Positions 34,948-44,109 of a DNA stretch of 64,000 nt are shown here, piece by piece. A program made the position numbers and the translations under genes. Within the stretch, counting starts at the first letter, position 1. Each line of letters begins with the position of its first letter. Source of the DNA: Splendidivirga corallicola (GTDB lineage: Bacteria; Bacteroidota; Bacteroidia; Cytophagales; Cyclobacteriaceae). Location: positions 310,001-374,000 of the forward strand of contig JAUJEA010000006.1 of the NCBI GenBank assembly GCA_030442035.1, in the 5' to 3' direction. The notes below the pieces were generated by a model. That model worked only from the letters and a program-made list of their open reading frames with translations. It had not been told where the DNA came from and searched no databases.

Positions 34948-35772
34948 TCAATTTGGTATTAATGCCACCACTCGTACAGGCCCTCCACTTCCTCCTTTTA
35001 TTTTCATGGGTAAGGCCATCACCCACGAACCGGTGACAGGCAATTGAGCAAGATTGGCTACATTTTCAATAGCCGGGATATTTTTTTCAAAAAGGATCTG
35101 ATGTGACTCGTATTGGGAAGATTGCCCAAAATCAATACTGGGTGTATCCAGACCGATAGCTCCAATGTTTCTGTTATCCACCAGCCATTGGGCCGCTTCC
35201 GGGTGTAGTCCCGGAAAATGAAGATTAGCAACTCCCTCCTCACCAAGAAGATCCGTTCCCATATATTTAATGCGATCTGGCCAAAATCGTCCATACCCTG
35301 TCCGTATTAGCACAATAACCCCTTCATCTATTTTTCCATGGCTTTCCTCCCATTTTTGAATATCATCGACACTTATTAGATAATCCCGGTTTTCCAAAGC
35401 GCCTTCTGAAACATCAATGACAATGGCAGGGCCACTCAGTTGATCCAAAGTCAATTCATCTACTGCCCTTTTTCCTTCAGAAAAGTGGATGGGTGCATCC
35501 AAATGAGTACCACCATGTTCTGCAGAGCAAAATTTAAAAGCAGAATAATAGTACCCTCCATCCGTGGTTCCTTCAAATACAGTATCTAATTGAAATGGTT
35601 CCGAAGTTGGCCAGTAAATGGTATTTTCATCATAAGGATAAGTTAGATCGATCCATTTTCCGACAGGGTGGGTAATCTGTTTTTCCTCTATTTCGCTTTC
35701 CGCTTTTTTTTCACCTGGTTGACAAGCTGACCAACCGAAAACCATGACAAAAATGAAATATCTGGCTTGCAT
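34948..35772 (-). CDS. Cyclase-family (kynurenine-formamidase-like) hydrolase, exported
   Basis: The 274-residue protein begins MQARYFIFVMVFGWSAC, a probable lipoprotein signal. The family motif H-x-G-T-H-x-D-x-P appears as HGGTHLDAPIHF, which holds the metal-binding histidines and aspartate. Related enzymes are manganese- or zinc-dependent amidohydrolases; in the cytosol they cleave formylkynurenine, but exported forms have other, unknown substrates. I chose the ATG at 35772 over a TTG 27 bases upstream. It lies 74 bases downstream of the unknown lipoprotein gene in the same direction. Confidence 0.88.
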   Translation of the reverse strand: MQARYFIFVMVFGWSACQPGEKKAESEIEEKQITHPVGKWIDLTYPYDENTIYWPTSEPFQLDTVFEGTTDGGYYYSAFKFCSAEHGGTHLDAPIHFSEGKRAVDELTLDQLSGPAIVIDVSEGALENRDYLISVDDIQKWEESHGKIDEGVIVLIRTGYGRFWPDRIKYMGTDLLGEEGVANLHFPGLHPEAAQWLVDNRNIGAIGLDTPSIDFGQSSQYESHQILFEKNIPAIENVANLAQLPVTGSWVMALPMKIKGGSGGPVRVVALIPN

Positions 35773-35846
35773 ATCGCTTTGAAGTTTTTGATAAATCAAT
35801 TTATGCTATTTTCAATTAATTTACCAGTGACAACAAAGTTTAAACA

Positions 35847-36896
35847 TTATTCATTTAGCTGTACGCTGCGTTGTTTTTCCTCTTCCAAAAGCTTAGGTAA
35901 ATCATCATTGGAAAAGTAATGATAATGTACAACGAAATATGGTTGTTGTTTACCTTTCGACAATTTATAGATCGTCTTTTTCTTAAGCTTCCAATCATCA
36001 GAATATTCAAGCTTTTCAATCAGCTTGGTTTTGCCAGGTCGCTGAATAAGTTTTTCACTAACCAGAGAAGGATTTAAATGATTATACTGTAGTTTTATTC
36101 TCTCCTTGTATTTCTTGTTTTTGGTTAAAACCAGGATCTCTGAGATCCTGTTCCGTTCATCATATTTAAAGCGGCAAGCCTTTTCCACCCAGTCATTGAG
36201 CCGTACGAGACGCCTGGCCAAAAGCTTTGTGCTCTCCTTCTGGTATACCCAGTTTTCTTCTTCGTAAACTAAATGTTCAAGACTAAAGTGGTTTATAATA
36301 TTGTCATGATAATGCTCAGCACTATCGGCGTAAAATCTAATCTCATCGAAGACCCCATTTGGTCTGAAGTGTTTCGTATAAACCAATTCATTACTGTCTT
36401 TTTCCAGTGTAAAAGCTTCCTGAAGAGCCACGTATTTATCCAGATAATTGATATTTTCGACGAACTTTAAACCAATGCCTCTAAGCTCCGAATAGTTTAC
36501 AGATGATTCTTCAAAAGTATCATCATTTCTATCGAACATCGTGAGCAATACCTCTCCAAAAGTTACTTCATCCTGGTAAAAATTATCGCGCTCGATGTAG
36601 GCTACAGCATCCATTCCTTTTTCAGCGGCCTTTTTTTTCAATAATTCTGCCAGTTGCCTCGACTTCTTACGACCTCTCATGTTCACAGCGATCTCACCTA
36701 CTTCGATATATTGCTTATCAGGAATTTCATCATCCTCAAAGAATAGTTCAACATTTCCTATTGGAATACGCTTCATTGGTATATCTGTCCAAACAACTTC
36801 CTGTGTGGATTCATAAGGTTTAAAAGGTAAGCATCCTTGTAGAAAAACCAGGAAGAAAACAAAGGATATATTGGTAAGATAGATTGTCTTGTTCAT
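35847..36896 (-). CDS. Lipoprotein of unknown function
   Basis: The 349-residue protein has a clear lipobox (FLQGC, Cys22). Residues 50-105 contain YIEVGEIAVNMRGRKKSRQL and KKKAAEKGMDAVAYIERDN. This resembles the short alpha/beta domain of small lipoproteins in which a helix ending in G-A/M-D-A-V precedes a strand. The rest has repeated strand-turn patterns (YTKHFRPNGVFDEIRFY, FKYDERNRISEILVL, LEYSDDWKLKKKTIY) like the RHS/MORN-type beta repeats of toxin-immunity-like surface proteins, but I cannot assign it. It has normal codon use and stands alone. Confidence 0.7.
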   Translation of the reverse strand: MNKTIYLTNISFVFFLVFLQGCLPFKPYESTQEVVWTDIPMKRIPIGNVELFFEDDEIPDKQYIEVGEIAVNMRGRKKSRQLAELLKKKAAEKGMDAVAYIERDNFYQDEVTFGEVLLTMFDRNDDTFEESSVNYSELRGIGLKFVENINYLDKYVALQEAFTLEKDSNELVYTKHFRPNGVFDEIRFYADSAEHYHDNIINHFSLEHLVYEEENWVYQKESTKLLARRLVRLNDWVEKACRFKYDERNRISEILVLTKNKKYKERIKLQYNHLNPSLVSEKLIQRPGKTKLIEKLEYSDDWKLKKKTIYKLSKGKQQPYFVVHYHYFSNDDLPKLLEEEKQRSVQLNE

Positions 36897-37006
36897 TGTT
36901 GAATAGTCTAGGGTATTAACAAGTGATAAGCAAAAAACATGCCTCAGATAATATTTAAATTAATTTAGAAACATTAATTTGCACTAAAGTAAATGGGAAA
37001 GGGATC

Positions 37007-37705
37007 ATGCATTTATTTTATCAGCCCGACATTATCCAAGGATCTCATTTTTTGAATGAGGAGGAGTCAAGACATTGTGTAAAGGTAATGCGCCATAAGA
37101 TAGGGGACATCATCAAAGTGATAGATGGTAAGGGAGGATCCTTCACGGCACAAATAACCAAAGCGGATTACAGAAAATGTGAATTTGAAATCATTGAACA
37201 AAGTAAGTCTCCTGAAAAAAGATTTAATATTCATATAGGAATTGCTCCAACAAAAAATATGGATCGGTTGGAGTGGTTTGTTGAAAAATGTGTTGAAATA
37301 GGTATTGATGAAATTTCGTTCATTCAATGTCAACAATCAGAGCGGAAACACCTTAAGCTCGATCGGCTGGAAAGAAAAGCCATCAGTGCTATGAAACAAT
37401 CGACCAACAACCAGTTTCCAAAATTATATGATCTAATGTCCTTTCAACAGTTTATCGAAAACAATTCAAATCCGGATCAGAAGTTTATCGCCTATGTTGA
37501 TGAGCTTATTCCTGAGCATCTATACAATTTGGCGGAAAGAAATCAGCGTTACTTGGTGCTCATTGGTCCGGAAGGGGATTTTTCAAAGGAGGAAATATCA
37601 ATGGCTAAAACCAATGATTTTGTGCCAGTGAGCCTTGGAAAAAGTCGGTTGAGAACAGAGACAGCAGGAATTGTCGCCTGTCACATATTGAACTTAATCA
37701 ATTAG
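37007..37705 (+). CDS. rsmE: 16S rRNA m3U1498 methyltransferase
   Basis: RsmE methylates U1498 of 16S rRNA with SAM. The 232-residue protein has an N-terminal PUA-like part (MHLFYQPDI, SRHCVKVMRHKIGDIIKVIDGKG) and the SPOUT knot with LIGPEGDFSKEEI and VSLGKSRLRTETAGIVACHILN. Length and motifs are standard. It is transcribed alone, divergent from the unknown lipoprotein gene. Confidence 0.96.
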   Translation: MHLFYQPDIIQGSHFLNEEESRHCVKVMRHKIGDIIKVIDGKGGSFTAQITKADYRKCEFEIIEQSKSPEKRFNIHIGIAPTKNMDRLEWFVEKCVEIGIDEISFIQCQQSERKHLKLDRLERKAISAMKQSTNNQFPKLYDLMSFQQFIENNSNPDQKFIAYVDELIPEHLYNLAERNQRYLVLIGPEGDFSKEEISMAKTNDFVPVSLGKSRLRTETAGIVACHILNLIN

Positions 37706-37759
37706 AAGTTGATCAAAGTATTTCAATAACGTAGATCCACGTGTTGAAGCCAATATATC

Positions 37760-38254
37760 TTATTTCAATATATAATCTTCTTCTACTTCGATCTCAGTCT
37801 GATTTGTAGTTTCAGTAAATGAGATGGTTAAAATCTGAGAAGTAATGTTCTTAATTGTCCTGTAAGTAGTGTCATCATTGACTATGTAGAGCAATGAATC
37901 GGTATTGGGTAAGTCTCTGGCATTTACCACGGACCAGTTGCCAAGGATTAAGGGTTCACTTTGGCATCCTGTGTGGTACAGCAGCGAATCTTTTATGATA
38001 TTATCTTTTGCAAGGATAAATTTCAGACTATCATTCCTCTCACAATCCTGCAGGTTAATCAATGTTCCCGACTCACGCCGTACAGTCCGGATCCAGGTCT
38101 TGACAGAATCTCCTGCCAGAAGTCTCTTAACTTCAGTAATGGTAAAACCGGCTTTCTGTTCATCTTTCTCACAAGCTAATACCATTATTAACAGTACTGT
38201 GGTAAAAAAAATGATTCTTGAAATACCTTTTCTTCCGGATAAATTCAAATCCAT
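37760..38254 (-). CDS. Lipocalin-like lipoprotein
   Basis: The 164-residue protein has a hydrophobic leader with a loose lipobox (IMVLAC, Cys28). The pattern that follows is W-I-R near 54, C-x-R-N-D-S-L-K-F (DCERNDSLKF), TGCQSEPLILGNWSV and C-terminal TISFTETT. This is the layout of the small lipocalin-like domains common in Bacteroidota lipoproteins. Its ligand is unknown. It converges with rsmE. Confidence 0.65.
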   Translation of the reverse strand: MDLNLSGRKGISRIIFFTTVLLIMVLACEKDEQKAGFTITEVKRLLAGDSVKTWIRTVRRESGTLINLQDCERNDSLKFILAKDNIIKDSLLYHTGCQSEPLILGNWSVVNARDLPNTDSLLYIVNDDTTYRTIKNITSQILTISFTETTNQTEIEVEEDYILK

Positions 38255-38335
38255 ATCAAACGCTTCCTAATTTTTTTGCATTGTAAATATAATGGAACCT
38301 TCGACAATATTATTGTTTGTAAATCTCAATAAAAG

Positions 38336-38424
38336 GTATTCGGGTTTCAGGTGTCAGGTGTCAGGTGTCAGGTTGTCTATGCCTGAGACCCGATGTCTGA
38401 GAGCTTATCTAAACGGCATTGATT
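38336..38424 (+). repeat. Dispersed intergenic repeat family B, copy 1
   Basis: The 44 bases at 38381-38424 (GCCTGAGACCCGATG...GCATTGATT) match 58375-58418 at 38 of 44 positions. Both copies have a left arm that is an inverted version of the right part (CGGGTTTCAGG against CCTGAGACCCG here), so the unit is a small palindromic, REP-like element. Confidence 0.7.
38348..38372 (+). repeat. Tandem repeat of CAGGTGT
   Basis: Three exact head-to-tail copies of CAGGTGT are followed by CAGG. The array forms the left part of repeat family B copy 1. Confidence 0.85.
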
Positions 38425-38634
38425 GGCAAATATTTTCCTGAACATTTTTTTCATACCATGGAAACCCTTGTTATGAAGCCTTGTCATTGACCCAAAATCA
38501 ATCCTAAAGATCTGACAGTGAAATTTAACTTAAAAACTATGAAACAGGCCTTACCTGGAACAATTATCGAGATAAGTAAAAATGCACATAAATTCATGTC
38601 CAACCTTTCAAACAAATTAATCAGCATCAGGCAA

Positions 38635-41010
38635 ATGAAATTCAATTTACAACTGATCGTAATTCTACTCACCATTCTGTTATTGCATCTTTTTATTAGC
38701 ACACAAATATTCGCGCAAAACCTTTCACAAACGATTAGAGGTACCGTGGTTGACAAGCAATCAGGTAGCCCAATTATTGGAGCTAATGTTGTGATAATGG
38801 ACACTGATCCGATTTTGGGTAATACAACAGATATTGATGGGCAATTCAGAATTACCAATGTACCTATCGGAAGACATCACCTTAAGGTATCTTTCATAGG
38901 ATATGAAGAAACAGGAATCCCTGAACTTTTAGTCGGTACGGGTAAAGAGATCATTCTCAATATCGAAATGGCGGAATCCTTGATCAAAATGGATGAAATT
39001 GTCATCCGGGCCACAGAACATGAAAAAGGAAAACCATTAAATGAAATGGCACTCATTAGCGCTCAATCATTCAGTGTTGAACAAACCAATCGCTATGCTG
39101 CCACATTTGATGATCCCGCCAGAGCAGTACTCTCTATGGCAGGTATCACAGGTAGTGGTGATGACGGGACCAATGAAATAGTGATCCGTGGTAACTCTCC
39201 AAGAGGAGTATTATGGAGAGTCGAGGGTGTAGAGGTGCCAAATCCAAATCATTTTGCCGGCGAAGGTTCTTCAGCCGGCGCGATTAGTATGTTAAGTGGA
39301 ATTATGCTTAGCAACTCCGATTTTTTTACAGGTGCCTTTCCTGCAGAATATGGCAATGCACTTTCCGGTGTGTTTGATATCAATCTACGCCAGGGTAATA
39401 ACGAAAAAAGAGAATATGCCTTCCAGGCTGGACTATTGGGTTTAGCATTCTCAGCAGAAGGGCCTATCAATAAGAACTCAAAGGGTTCATACCTGGCCAA
39501 TTACCGGTATTCGACTGTGGATCTTATTGATAAATTGGGCGTTGATATCATAGAAGAGCGAGAAAGGGTAACCTTCCAGGATTTTTCCTTTAAGGTACAC
39601 CAACCCTCAGAAAAGTTTGGCTCATTTACCTTATGGGGTATCGGCGGCGCCAGTAAATATATTTATGAAGCTGACCCGGAACAAAACGATTTTTTTCAGG
39701 AAGATAGCTACAATAAGATGATGGCATTAGGACTTTCACATATTTATTTTTTGAATGAAAATACTTATCTAAAATCGAAGGTTTCCTGGAGTGGATTGGA
39801 AAACAGGTTTTTGGAAGATTCCTTGGGCCAAAGAATCAGATTTGATGAAACATTTACCCATAAAGCGCTTAGAGCATCTACTATGATCAATCATAAATTT
39901 AATGCTCAACATACGCTCAGGGCCGGTATTAGGCTCAATCATTTGGATTACGATCTGAATGCAAAATTCTGGAACAGAAGATTAGGTCGCTTAGTTACCG
40001 ATCTCGAATCAGATGGCAGTACACAACTGTTGCAAAGCTATGTTCAGTGGCAATTTAGAATGAACGAACAGTTGACATTGAATACCGGAGTCCATTATGC
40101 TCATTTCGCATTGAATGGTAGCGGATCCATTGAACCAAGATTTGGTGCAAAGTGGCAATTCAAAGACAACCAGGCTTTCAGTCTGGGATTTGGCATACAC
40201 AGTCGCTTAGAACCAATACCCTTATATCTCGCGCAACAGGAACGGCAGGACGGAAGCTTTTTCCAGCCGAATAAGAACCTTGCTATGACCAAGGCAGCTC
40301 ACTACGTTTTGGGGTATGAAAGAACTTTCGCACAAAACCTGAGATTCAAAACGGAGTTCTACTATCAACAACTGTTTGATGTGCCTATAGCCCATGCCTC
40401 CACCGCTGTTGAACCATGGGAGTTAACTTTCTCTTCACTGAATGAAAAAGATGGTTATACAAACTACGCCTTGGTCAATGATGGCACGGGAAGAAATTAC
40501 GGTGTTGAACTTACATTTGAGAAGTTCTTCAATCGTAACTACTACTTCATTATTACCGGCTCCTTGTTTGAATCTAAATATAAAGGGGCTGATAAGATAG
40601 AACGAAATACCCGTTTTAATGCAAACTATGCCACAAATATCACTGCAGGAAAGGAATTTAAGGTAGGCAGATCGGGTAATAATATGATAGGTATCAATGG
40701 AAGAATGATCTGGGGAGGCGGACAAAGGGTTTTACCGATCGATCTGGAAGCATCCAGAAGTGAAAATCGCACGATTTATAAATGGGATGAGTTGTTCGAA
40801 CGCCAGTTGCCCGATTACATGAGATTTGACATTGGCATACAATACAGAAGGAACAAGCCAAGTCATGCTAGCATTTTGGCTTTGAATATCCAGAATTTCA
40901 CCGGCAGATTCAACGTGTTCGACGAATATTATGACAGGTCCAGCGGCACCATAAAAAATGAAGAACAATTAGGGCTATTCCCCAATTTAAGCTATCGTAT
41001 CGAGTTCTAG
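38635..41010 (+). CDS. TonB-dependent receptor with carboxypeptidase-regulatory N-terminal domain
   Basis: From the ATG at 38635 the product has 791 residues with a signal peptide (KFNLQLIVILLTILLLHLF, ending IFAQ). A CarboxypepD_reg-like domain follows (IRGTVVDKQSGSPIIGANVV, then TDIDGQFRITNVPIG), a plug domain (GTNEIVIRGNSPRGVLWRVE) and a 22-strand-type barrel ending LSYRIEF. No SusD-type gene adjoins, so it is not a classic polysaccharide pair; the ligand may be a metal chelate, peptide or other solute. The frame is open back to a GTG at 38518 and an ATG at 38539, which would add up to 39 residues before the signal peptide. Confidence 0.9.
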   Translation: MKFNLQLIVILLTILLLHLFISTQIFAQNLSQTIRGTVVDKQSGSPIIGANVVIMDTDPILGNTTDIDGQFRITNVPIGRHHLKVSFIGYEETGIPELLVGTGKEIILNIEMAESLIKMDEIVIRATEHEKGKPLNEMALISAQSFSVEQTNRYAATFDDPARAVLSMAGITGSGDDGTNEIVIRGNSPRGVLWRVEGVEVPNPNHFAGEGSSAGAISMLSGIMLSNSDFFTGAFPAEYGNALSGVFDINLRQGNNEKREYAFQAGLLGLAFSAEGPINKNSKGSYLANYRYSTVDLIDKLGVDIIEERERVTFQDFSFKVHQPSEKFGSFTLWGIGGASKYIYEADPEQNDFFQEDSYNKMMALGLSHIYFLNENTYLKSKVSWSGLENRFLEDSLGQRIRFDETFTHKALRASTMINHKFNAQHTLRAGIRLNHLDYDLNAKFWNRRLGRLVTDLESDGSTQLLQSYVQWQFRMNEQLTLNTGVHYAHFALNGSGSIEPRFGAKWQFKDNQAFSLGFGIHSRLEPIPLYLAQQERQDGSFFQPNKNLAMTKAAHYVLGYERTFAQNLRFKTEFYYQQLFDVPIAHASTAVEPWELTFSSLNEKDGYTNYALVNDGTGRNYGVELTFEKFFNRNYYFIITGSLFESKYKGADKIERNTRFNANYATNITAGKEFKVGRSGNNMIGINGRMIWGGGQRVLPIDLEASRSENRTIYKWDELFERQLPDYMRFDIGIQYRRNKPSHASILALNIQNFTGRFNVFDEYYDRSSGTIKNEEQLGLFPNLSYRIEF

Positions 41011-41436
41011 TAATTGAAAAATATTGATCACAGTACTTCCAGATGAGGTTTTAGGCTGCAACTCTGAATTTCATGTTTGGTACAGTACTGTGATCTTTCC
41101 TTCATATCTGTAATTCATTTAGATTCCAATGCCAAGCATATTTATCAGTCAAGCATCATAGTCAATGTTTCTCTCTTCAAATGCAAAACACTCAAATTCT
41201 AATTCATTTTATTGATCCAACCTCGTTAGGTTGCATACTATTTCCTGCTTAAGGTCATTATTATTCTTGCATATTAAACATAGATTAGAAGTAGGGAATA
41301 AATCGGGGTTTAGTTCTGCACCGCCATCATCGAAATATTTCCCGTTTCTCATGGTTTACCCAAATATATAGTCATTTTATTAAGATTGAACTTAACAACT
41401 ATTCGCTAATTTTCTTATCTCAATCTACTATCTTAC
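41011..41436. other. Intergenic stretch without recognised content
   Basis: These 426 bases lie between two convergent genes. They contain a short hairpin CAACCTCGTTAGGTTG near 41219 without a T-tract, but no gene or repeat I can support. Confidence 0.4.
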
Positions 41437-42162
41437 TCATTTATAACTTCTTACAAACTTTATCTTCTTCCTATCTCTTTTCAGTTTAATGTGGTTCGAA
41501 CCAATTTTTAATATATCAAACTCCATTGTACTTCCTGCTTGTATGGTAGCACCGTAAGCAGGATTTAAAATAATTTTATACTTTGTGCTAATTGGTTCAA
41601 TGTCCTCCCGTAATGCATTAAACCCTGCATGCTCCACTCTTAACTTTATTGGCAAAGCCTTTGCAGGAATCTTTAATGTAGCTGATCCTGAATCATCGGA
41701 AATCGTCTGATGCAGTGAACCGTTTTTACAGTAAACTGTAATGTTAACTGCTGAAATGCATATTGAATCATTATGCTTTGATAAATAGATGGTTTTAAAT
41801 CCATATACCAATGTATCTCCCACAACTTTCTGATTATTTTTTATTGCAAGTGAAACAGGAAGTTTCCCTTCTTTAAACTCCAAATATAGTTTATGATTCT
41901 TTTCAAAATATATTCCTGAACCGTATCTACTGCTTCCTAAGTCATCGCTGTGAAAAAAATACTCGAATCTGCCATTCTCCTTGAATAAAAGTTCTTCACT
42001 CTCGAATAGTGCCATATCAAATCCCACAAATTCTTCATAAATGCCTAAGGGAATTCTGCGCTCAAACGAACAAGCAATAAAGCAAAATAATGGTGCCAAT
42101 AGAAAGTATTGATATATCCTCCTATCAGGATTTCTGTTCCAGTGGTTGAAGTTGAAGTACAT
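41437..42162 (-). CDS. Lipoprotein of unknown function
   Basis: The 241-residue protein has a leader ending in a loose lipobox (LFCFIAC, Cys31) after a basic, asparagine-rich start. It continues with beta-rich segments: GRFEYFFHSDDLGSSRYGSG and KLYLEFKEGKLPVSL. Then comes a carboxypeptidase-regulatory-like stretch at about 135-195 (ISAVNITVYCKNGSLHQTIS, DDSGSATLKIPAK) in which alpha-helical content is low. The C-terminus is lysine-rich. I recognise no named family. Confidence 0.65.
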   Translation of the reverse strand: MYFNFNHWNRNPDRRIYQYFLLAPLFCFIACSFERRIPLGIYEEFVGFDMALFESEELLFKENGRFEYFFHSDDLGSSRYGSGIYFEKNHKLYLEFKEGKLPVSLAIKNNQKVVGDTLVYGFKTIYLSKHNDSICISAVNITVYCKNGSLHQTISDDSGSATLKIPAKALPIKLRVEHAGFNALREDIEPISTKYKIILNPAYGATIQAGSTMEFDILKIGSNHIKLKRDRKKIKFVRSYK

Positions 42163-42317
42163 TGTGTTTCTTTTGGTTTAAAAATAATTATTAAATTTTA
42201 TAATCCCTCCCACTTAGAAAAAAGAAGAAATATCTGGTAAAATCTGATCCTGCATACTTTTTAATGAATCATTAAATTGCCTATCCATGTCATTTAAGCC
42301 ATCATATGTTCACATAT

Positions 42318-42384
42318 TTCAACTTAAATACTTGAAACACTTCAACACTTGAACACAATTCTACTTACCTCCCCAATAGCGGAT
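42318..42384 (+). repeat. Dispersed intergenic repeat family A, copy 2 (diverged)
   Basis: TTTCAACTTAAA is shared with the left flank of copy 1, followed by ACACTTCAACACTTGAACAC and an AATAGCGG end. It is less conserved than copies 1 and 3. Confidence 0.55.
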
Positions 42385-42532
42385 AAGATCAATGCGCCAA
42401 TGCTGTCTCAGAATTTTAAATGCGTTTGTTTGGCTTAAGCATCTTTGTTAGTTATTTATTATTTTTATTAAATCTAGATCAGGCCCCTTTCATCTTTTTA
42501 GAATTATTTCAAAAGATCCTATTGAATTGATT

Positions 42533-42673
42533 ATGATTAGAGTAGTCATGGCATTATGCAGTTGTGATGATCCGGTTTCCATGACAAAAGGTTTTATAAA
42601 ATTTATAAAAAAGCTTCATCCGGATTTGGTTGAAGTCATTTCATTTGGTGTAATCGAGGTTGTGGTAGATTGA
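42533..42673 (+). CDS. Possible 46-residue ORF upstream of the SRPBCC gene
   Basis: A frame from the ATG at 42533 to the TGA at 42671 encodes MIRVVMALCSCDDPVSM, then a lysine-rich helix (GFIKFIKKLHPDLVEV) and a hydrophobic end. It stops 36 bases before the SRPBCC start, in the same direction. Composition is protein-like, but I know no homologue; it may be a chance frame. Confidence 0.25.
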   Translation: MIRVVMALCSCDDPVSMTKGFIKFIKKLHPDLVEVISFGVIEVVVD

Positions 42674-42709
42674 GATATGGTTAAAGAAGTCATCAAACAT
42701 CTGAATATC

Positions 42710-43150
42710 ATGGTCATAACCAGTCGAATAATTGTTAAAAAACCCGTAAAGCAGGTTTGGGATTTTTTTGACAATCCTGATAACATGCATCTTTGGTTGA
42801 AGGATTTTAAGCATTTTGAACCGATCAGTGGTAAGCAAGGTGAGGTAGGCGCCAAGGCACATCATGTGTATGAAAACAAAGGCAAAAAATTCATTCTGGA
42901 AGAAGAGATTACCAAAAAAGTACCTTACAAAGAATTTTCAGGTATTTTGAGACATAGGTCAATGGAATCTATTATGCTCAATACTTTTGAGGATGTGGGA
43001 CATGACCGAACTTCATTAGTATGCACGGTAGATACTAAGTTCAAATCACTGCCTTTTAAACTATTTGGGTCAATGATGAAAAAGAGTTTCCAGAAAAGAC
43101 AAGATGCTGACCTTAACAGACTTAAGGAATGTCTGGAGCTTGAATCATGA
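42710..43150 (+). CDS. SRPBCC-family (polyketide cyclase/START-like) protein
   Basis: The 146-residue protein is a single SRPBCC domain: IIVKKPVKQVWDFFDNPDNM at the N-terminus, then DFKHFEPISGKQGEVGAKAH, and a long C-terminal helix (MMKKSFQKRQDADLNRLKEC). Such domains form a deep cavity for hydrophobic ligands; the ligand is unknown. I chose the ATG at 42710, since the frame upstream to 42677 adds 11 residues absent in relatives. It precedes the CD225 gene by 132 bases. Confidence 0.82.
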   Translation: MVITSRIIVKKPVKQVWDFFDNPDNMHLWLKDFKHFEPISGKQGEVGAKAHHVYENKGKKFILEEEITKKVPYKEFSGILRHRSMESIMLNTFEDVGHDRTSLVCTVDTKFKSLPFKLFGSMMKKSFQKRQDADLNRLKECLELES

Positions 43151-43282
43151 CTTTCTCAATTTTACCTTCATTCAGTCCTACAAATTTTGTAAACCGCTGG
43201 AAAATTGTGCATATTGTTATCTGTTTGTCTTGTCGACTATATACTTATATCTATATCATACCACTAACTTTTAAATTTTAAT

Positions 43283-43558
43283 ATGGAACAAAATCAAGTA
43301 CCCCCGAAGAATTGGTTGGTTGAATCAATTCTTGTTACGATTTTTTGCTGTTTACCCCTGGGAATAGTGGGGATTATTAATGCATCCAATGTAAACACCC
43401 GGTTTGCAGCAGGTGATTACGAAGGGGCTCAGAAAGCCTCACAAGAGGCCGGGAAATGGACAAAAATAGGTTTCTTCGTTTCTCTGATCGGAGGAGTGCT
43501 TTACCTTATTCTTGTTTTCTTCTTTGGTGTAGGTGCAGCACTATTTGAATTCTTATAA
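43283..43558 (+). CDS. CD225/dispanin-family small membrane protein
   Basis: The 91-residue protein has two membrane helices around a short loop. The first contains the family signature CCLPLGIVGIINASNVNTRF, and the second is IGFFVSLIGGVLYLILVFF. The loop AAGDYEGAQKASQEAGKWTK is typical. Bacterial CD225 proteins are of unknown role; the eukaryotic relatives alter membrane fusion. The stop TAA overlaps the ATG of the DUF2752 gene (TAATG), so the pair is translationally coupled and conserved as a unit in Bacteroidota. Confidence 0.92.
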   Translation: MEQNQVPPKNWLVESILVTIFCCLPLGIVGIINASNVNTRFAAGDYEGAQKASQEAGKWTKIGFFVSLIGGVLYLILVFFFGVGAALFEFL

Positions 43559-43959
43559 TGCTTATTGATAAAGTATTTAAATACGGACCACCAATAATAA
43601 TTGTCATATTGGTGGTTCTTTACTTTACTATCAACCCTTCCAACAGCGACATTTTCCCAAGTTGTCCCTTTCATAAAATCACTGGCTATTATTGTCCCGG
43701 TTGTGGATCACAAAGAGCTTTTTATCAATTACTACATCTCAATCCAATTGCCTCTTTAAAATACAATCCGTTGCTTATTGCCGGATTTATTGTTTTAATT
43801 TATAATCTAAGCATTCGGTTAGTCAACCGCTTCAGAACAAAAAAAATAAGGAATCTGCTTCATCTTCCTAAAACACCCCTTATTATCGCAGGAGTCATTA
43901 TTGTTTTTTGGATAGCCCGCAATATTGATTATCCAGGCTTCCATATGCTTGCTCCCTGA
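43558..43959 (+). CDS. DUF2752 membrane protein
   Basis: The 133-residue protein has three membrane helices. Between the first two lies the family motif CPFHKITGYYCPGCGSQRAF, with its paired cysteines (CP...CPGCG), which could bind metal or form disulfides. Function is unknown. It overlaps the upstream CD225 gene by one base, and the two may form a complex. Confidence 0.92.
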   Translation: MLIDKVFKYGPPIIIVILVVLYFTINPSNSDIFPSCPFHKITGYYCPGCGSQRAFYQLLHLNPIASLKYNPLLIAGFIVLIYNLSIRLVNRFRTKKIRNLLHLPKTPLIIAGVIIVFWIARNIDYPGFHMLAP

Positions 43960-44109
43960 GCCAATAGTCTGTTTTGAATTATCACAAATTGAAGTTCCGG
44001 GATGAGTCCAATGTGTCGTCTGTAGGACCAATACTCATATAGATTGAGAAACGCTTGGCTGGTTATGCAAAGATTCAAAAATTTGTCCTTTACATAAACC
44101 ATTATAACC

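Larger units (their letters stand above)
42163..42709. other. Intergenic stretch with repeat A2 and a possible small ORF
   Basis: These 547 bases lie between two divergent genes. The segment 42318-42384 is a member of repeat family A. A possible 46-codon ORF lies at 42533-42673. The remainder is AT-rich with no recognisable structure. Confidence 0.4.

Noticed and set aside
38518-38538. GTG at 38518 as the start of the TonB receptor
   Set aside because: It would put a 39-residue polar stretch before the signal peptide; the ATG at 38635 begins directly at it. Kept as an open point in the findings.
41493-41502. GGTTCGAACC resembling a tRNA T-loop
   Set aside because: It is a chance palindrome inside a lipoprotein gene; no acceptor or anticodon stem can be built around it.
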